Assembly (NCBI GenBank): GCA_947492955.1
Contig: CANLOV010000012.1
Span: 31,754 to 95,753 of the forward strand
Direction: 5' to 3'
Source of the DNA: an uncultured Cellulophaga sp.
GTDB lineage: Bacteria; Bacteroidota; Bacteroidia; Flavobacteriales; Flavobacteriaceae
Length of the DNA: 64,000 nt
Each line of letters starts with the position of its first letter. Positions within the stretch are counted from its first letter, which is position 1. The position numbers and the translations under genes are program-made. Below, in pieces: positions 60,564 to 64,000 of this stretch. Below the pieces are notes generated by a model. It was given only the letters and a program-made list of their open reading frames with translations. It made no database searches and was not told the origin of the DNA.

Positions 60564-63500
60564 ATGAAAAACCCTAAATTAATTTTAAAAAAAATACTAT
60601 TTATATTATTTATAGTATTATCCTATACATCAAATGCTCAGTTTGATACGGAATACTATATGTCTCCTGTATGGGATCCTCAAAATTCAAGTAGAAACAC
60701 ACCTACAAATTTGGTTATTTCTACTTCTTATCCTTCTAGTGAAGTAACTATACAAACACCCGATGGTATTACTTTAAACCAAACTTTAACAGTTACTAAG
60801 GGAAACCCAATTTTATTCCCTCTATCTACGGTTTTAGGAATGTCTACAACTATAAATAGTAAAGAGGTAGACAAAGGACTTATTATTACCAGTACAAAAC
60901 CTATACAAGTTGTACATGTAAATGATTCTCGCAATAATAAAACATACATAACTTTAAAAGGTACTTCTGCATTAGGTCAAAATTTTTATGCTGCTTCGCA
61001 AACACGCCTATTAACTGCGCAATATGGAGCAAACGACGTTCATTTTATATCGGTTATGGCAACCGAAGACGATACTAATGTAACTATACAAATGCCCACA
61101 GGTAAAGATTTACAAGGAGTTACTGGTGGTCTTGTAACTATTAACTTAGACAAGTACGAAACTTATTTAGTGAGAACAGCTAATGGTCAGAATAATAATG
61201 ATAATATTACAGGAGCACACATAACTTCTAACAAAGATATTGCCGTTATAACAGGAGCGCAACACCCAAGACAAAGTGGTGATAATTCTTCAGGGGGTAA
61301 TAGCGGTAGTACTACTGCTGCAGATGGAGGTATAGACCAATTAGTTCCTGTAGAGGCATTAGATACAGATTACATTCTATCACGTGGTAATACAGTATTA
61401 GATTACGCAATTATTGTAGCTACTGAGGCAAATACTCAAATTTTTGCAAATGAGAATGCAACACCAATTGCTACACTTACAAACCCTGGAGATTTTTATG
61501 AATATGATTTAAGTGGTAATATAGGAACACCACATTACTTAAGAGGTACTGAGCCTATATATGTATTTCATACCGCTGGCTTATCTCGTAATGAAATGGG
61601 AATGTCAATTGTTCCTTCAAACTTATGCCGCGGTAGTAAAACAATTGATTTTTTAGGGTTTAGTGGTTCTAACAACTCAGCAACTGTTATTATAGAAAAT
61701 AGTGGCTTAGCAGATTTCAGATTCAATAATGAATCGCTTACTGATATGGGAATAACTCCAACAGTAGTACCTGGTAACCCTACATTATCTACATTTGTAA
61801 TACCAGACAGTGAAATACTTACAACAAATAATAATGCTTTTAGTCCAAGTGCTTATTATCATTTAGGTTTATTAGTAGATGGTGGTTCTTCTGGTACATT
61901 TGGATTTTTATCTGGTTTCGAAAAAACAGTAACTGCACTAGACCCCACAGTATTACTGCCCACTAAATCCTACGAACATTACATTAGTTGTATAGATAGA
62001 GGGCAACTAGAAATTATTCCATTAAAATTGGAAGCAACTTGTGGTACAATAAACATCACAAATATTTTTACTAATGAGGCTACAAGTAACGCATCAGCTA
62101 GTACAGCTACTATAACAGGAGATACCTATAACTATGATTTAAGCTACACATCTGGAGTTGGATCAACATACACTACAGATACTATAACTGTAGAGTTTGA
62201 ATCTACTTTATTTGGTGTCGTTCAAGATACGGGTTCTATAGAAATCGAATTAATTTTTCCGCCTAACGATGATGCAGATAACCTTATAGATTGTTTAGAC
62301 GATGACTCTGATAATGATGGTATACTTGATAGTGAAGAAGATGGTGACACTGGCTTTGACCCTTCCTTAGATGCTGATGGAGATAATATCCCAAATTACT
62401 TAGATAGCGATGATACAACTCCTGGTTTTCCTGCCTTTATAGATGCAAATAACGATGGTGTTAATGATGTTTACGACTCTGACAATGATGGAACTCCTGA
62501 TTTTAAAGATACCGATAGTGATAATGATGGCTGTAGTGATGCTTTAGAAGCTGGCCATACAGATTCATCTCCTGCAGATGGTGAAGTAGATGGTACAGGC
62601 TATGACCCTATGAATGGTAGAGTAACTGGTTTTGCAACAGCCTATACAGGAAACAACTCTAATGTTACTACAGCGGGTACAGATACAGATAGTGACAATA
62701 TTGCTGATTTTTGTGATACTGATGATGATAACGATGGTAATCCGGACACTACAGATATTAATCCTTTATTAGCATCTACTACAGATGATACACTAACGGC
62801 TTCAGAAGGTACAACTGCAACAGTTAATATATTAAATAATGATGATTTTATACCTGGAGCCAATACAGAAATTACAAGAACAGGAGGCAATGCAGCTGGT
62901 ATTGTTGTTTTTGACCCACTTACAGGTAGTCTAGATTATACACCCGCTTCTGGAGAAGAAGGTAGTACTGTTACTATAGTATATCAAGTATGTAATACTG
63001 CTGTATTACCAAATGTATGTGAAACAGCTATTGTTACTATTACAGTAGAAGCAGATACTGATAATGATGGTAACCCAGACAGTACAGACCCTAACCTAAC
63101 AACACCGACAGCCGTAGACGATTTTACAAGTGCAGATGTTACGGTTCCAAAAACATTTAATGTGTTAACTAATGATGATTTCTTAGTGGGTAGCACAATT
63201 ACTGATTTAACTACAGGTAACGCATCAGGAACAATAGTAATTAACCAAGCTACTGGTGAAATAACATATACAGCTCCAGTAAGTGAAAATATGTCTACTG
63301 TTACTATAAATTATGAGGTTTGTAATGGTACTGTTTGCGATGAAGCTATTTTAAACATTACTATTCCTGCTTGTATAGATTCCGATGGAGATAATGTATG
63401 CGATGTAAATGAAACAGCTACTACGATAAATGACCCATGCCAGCCTAACATAAATCCTAACTGGCAACCACAAGGCACTAATGATTGTGATAATGATGGA

Positions 63501-64000
63501 CTTACCAATGACGAAGAAACTACAGGTATAGATGACTTAAGCACAACAGCTAATCCTAACGGAATAACAACAGACCCAGATAATCCAGATAGTGATGGTG
63601 ATGGAATAACAGATGGACAAGAAGCTATTGATAATACAAATCCTAATAACTTATGTAGTTTTATATTTTCAAGTGCTACATTAACACCGTCTACTGCATG
63701 GGACAATACAGATTGTGACGGAGATGGGATAAATAATGATACAGACACGGCTCCACTTGACCCATGTACGCCTGCACAATCTTTTGCTTACACAGGGTAT
63801 GATGCCAATAATATCATATGGGCTGCTGCAGATTGCGATAGCGACGGCATATCAAATGAAATAGAAGATAATAACAATACAGATCCTTATAATCCTGATA
63901 TAACCGATCCTGAAATTCCTACCGTAGTTTCTCAAACAACTAGCGATACTACACCGGTAATCACAGGTACTAATGGTACAATGGCGGCTTTACCTGCAGG
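60564..64000 (+). CDS. Giant secreted multidomain protein: IgGFc-binding-like, TSP3-like and cadherin/Ig-like domains (3' end outside window)
   Basis: An open frame from the ATG at 60564 runs without stop to the window edge (1,145 codons). A signal peptide ends near TSNAQ (residue 26). Residues about 30-450 resemble the IgGFc-binding N-terminal domain found in Bacteroidota surface proteins (YYMSPVWDPQNSSRNTPTNL, GSTTAADGGIDQLVPVEALD). From about residue 568 come calcium-binding thrombospondin type 3-like repeats (DSDNDGILDSEEDGD, DTDSDNDGCSDALEAGH). Two tandem cadherin/VCBS-like domains follow (62770-63054 and 63100-63370), each with ILNNDDF or VLTNDDF and YQVCN or YEVCN. More TSP3 repeats and an Ig-like SDTTPVITGTNG come last. 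Probably a type IX-secreted adhesin (inference; its C-terminal signal lies outside the window). Confidence 0.88.
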   Translation, partial: MKNPKLILKKILFILFIVLSYTSNAQFDTEYYMSPVWDPQNSSRNTPTNLVISTSYPSSEVTIQTPDGITLNQTLTVTKGNPILFPLSTVLGMSTTINSKEVDKGLIITSTKPIQVVHVNDSRNNKTYITLKGTSALGQNFYAASQTRLLTAQYGANDVHFISVMATEDDTNVTIQMPTGKDLQGVTGGLVTINLDKYETYLVRTANGQNNNDNITGAHITSNKDIAVITGAQHPRQSGDNSSGGNSGSTTAADGGIDQLVPVEALDTDYILSRGNTVLDYAIIVATEANTQIFANENATPIATLTNPGDFYEYDLSGNIGTPHYLRGTEPIYVFHTAGLSRNEMGMSIVPSNLCRGSKTIDFLGFSGSNNSATVIIENSGLADFRFNNESLTDMGITPTVVPGNPTLSTFVIPDSEILTTNNNAFSPSAYYHLGLLVDGGSSGTFGFLSGFEKTVTALDPTVLLPTKSYEHYISCIDRGQLEIIPLKLEATCGTINITNIFTNEATSNASASTATITGDTYNYDLSYTSGVGSTYTTDTITVEFESTLFGVVQDTGSIEIELIFPPNDDADNLIDCLDDDSDNDGILDSEEDGDTGFDPSLDADGDNIPNYLDSDDTTPGFPAFIDANNDGVNDVYDSDNDGTPDFKDTDSDNDGCSDALEAGHTDSSPADGEVDGTGYDPMNGRVTGFATAYTGNNSNVTTAGTDTDSDNIADFCDTDDDNDGNPDTTDINPLLASTTDDTLTASEGTTATVNILNNDDFIPGANTEITRTGGNAAGIVVFDPLTGSLDYTPASGEEGSTVTIVYQVCNTAVLPNVCETAIVTITVEADTDNDGNPDSTDPNLTTPTAVDDFTSADVTVPKTFNVLTNDDFLVGSTITDLTTGNASGTIVINQATGEITYTAPVSENMSTVTINYEVCNGTVCDEAILNITIPACIDSDGDNVCDVNETATTINDPCQPNINPNWQPQGTNDCDNDGLTNDEETTGIDDLSTTANPNGITTDPDNPDSDGDGITDGQEAIDNTNPNNLCSFIFSSATLTPSTAWDNTDCDGDGINNDTDTAPLDPCTPAQSFAYTGYDANNIIWAAADCDSDGISNEIEDNNNTDPYNPDITDPEIPTVVSQTTSDTTPVITGTNGTMAALPA

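Noticed and set aside
60728..60949. Open minus-strand frame inside the giant secreted protein gene
   Set aside because: It is a shadow of the plus-strand frame, which is open across the region and encodes a coherent domain. The same holds for frames near 62642-62890, 62984-63196 and 63311-63748.
62268..62770. Apparent tandem DNA repeats rich in GAT/AAT codons
   Set aside because: They are TSP3-like protein repeats with diverged DNA; not a CRISPR array or simple satellite.

Overview
The window looks like chromosomal DNA of a marine flavobacterium (Bacteroidota, Flavobacteriaceae). It is strongly AT-rich. It carries family markers almost confined to that group (DUF4290, DUF5606, DUF6095, a SusC/SusD pair, a Bacteroidota-type DUF4350/DUF4129/MoxR/DUF58 cluster, a very large secreted repeat protein). 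Shine-Dalgarno sites are largely absent. Several intergenic regions hold the Bacteroidota -7 element TAnnTTTG, sometimes with an upstream TTTG. No rRNA, tRNA, CRISPR array, insertion sequence or prophage was seen.

Layout. 1-2.3 kb: tail of a DUF493 gene, a DUF4290 gene and murA, closed by a strong hairpin. 2.3-7.3 kb (minus): pirin, GNAT, NTF2-like, DUF1801, photolyase, an SDR with an altered active site and an SRPBCC protein, headed by a perfect 18-bp palindrome. 7.9-10.9 kb (minus): moaD-moaA-mobA-moeB, part of a molybdenum cofactor pathway. 11.3-13.5 kb: two envelope lipoprotein hydrolases (M14 peptidase, amidase). 13.5-17.8 kb: SUI1, a DUF1835/nucleoside phosphorylase/cytosolic binding-protein trio, a lone response regulator and ung.

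17.9-34 kb (minus) is the most distinctive block. A GntR-type regulator precedes susC-susD and a second operon: GH36 alpha-galactosidase, YidK/vSGLT-like sodium symporter, glycerol kinase, glycerol-3-phosphate dehydrogenase and an FG-GAP lipoprotein. Both operons start behind the same 30-bp promoter/operator (28 of 30 bases equal). The GH36 enzyme has no signal peptide. I read the locus as uptake and cytosolic cleavage of an alpha-galactosyl-glycerol, for example floridoside of red algae, with the glycerol half passed to GlpK and GlpD. This substrate is an inference.

34-41 kb: DUF6095, a small outer membrane protein, xerD, type II NADH dehydrogenase, an ECF sigma factor with a membrane partner, a PlsC-like acyltransferase, and a NUDIX gene and a cyclophilin lipoprotein whose start codons overlap head to head. 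41-48 kb: RDD (minus), then SpoIIM, a membrane protein, DUF4129, DUF4350, MoxR and DUF58, an operon with overlapping or abutting genes. 48-51 kb: DUF2007, DUF5606, def, ruvX, dapD.

51-58 kb: a surface glycan cluster of five glycosyltransferase genes, ending in a GT4-GT2 fusion whose second half is a paralogue of the first gene of the cluster. tsaC and a CCA-adding-type nucleotidyltransferase follow. From 60.56 kb to the window end runs an unfinished giant secreted protein with an IgGFc-binding-like N-terminus, calcium-binding thrombospondin type 3-like repeats and cadherin/Ig-like domains, behind a good promoter and an 11-codon mini-ORF.
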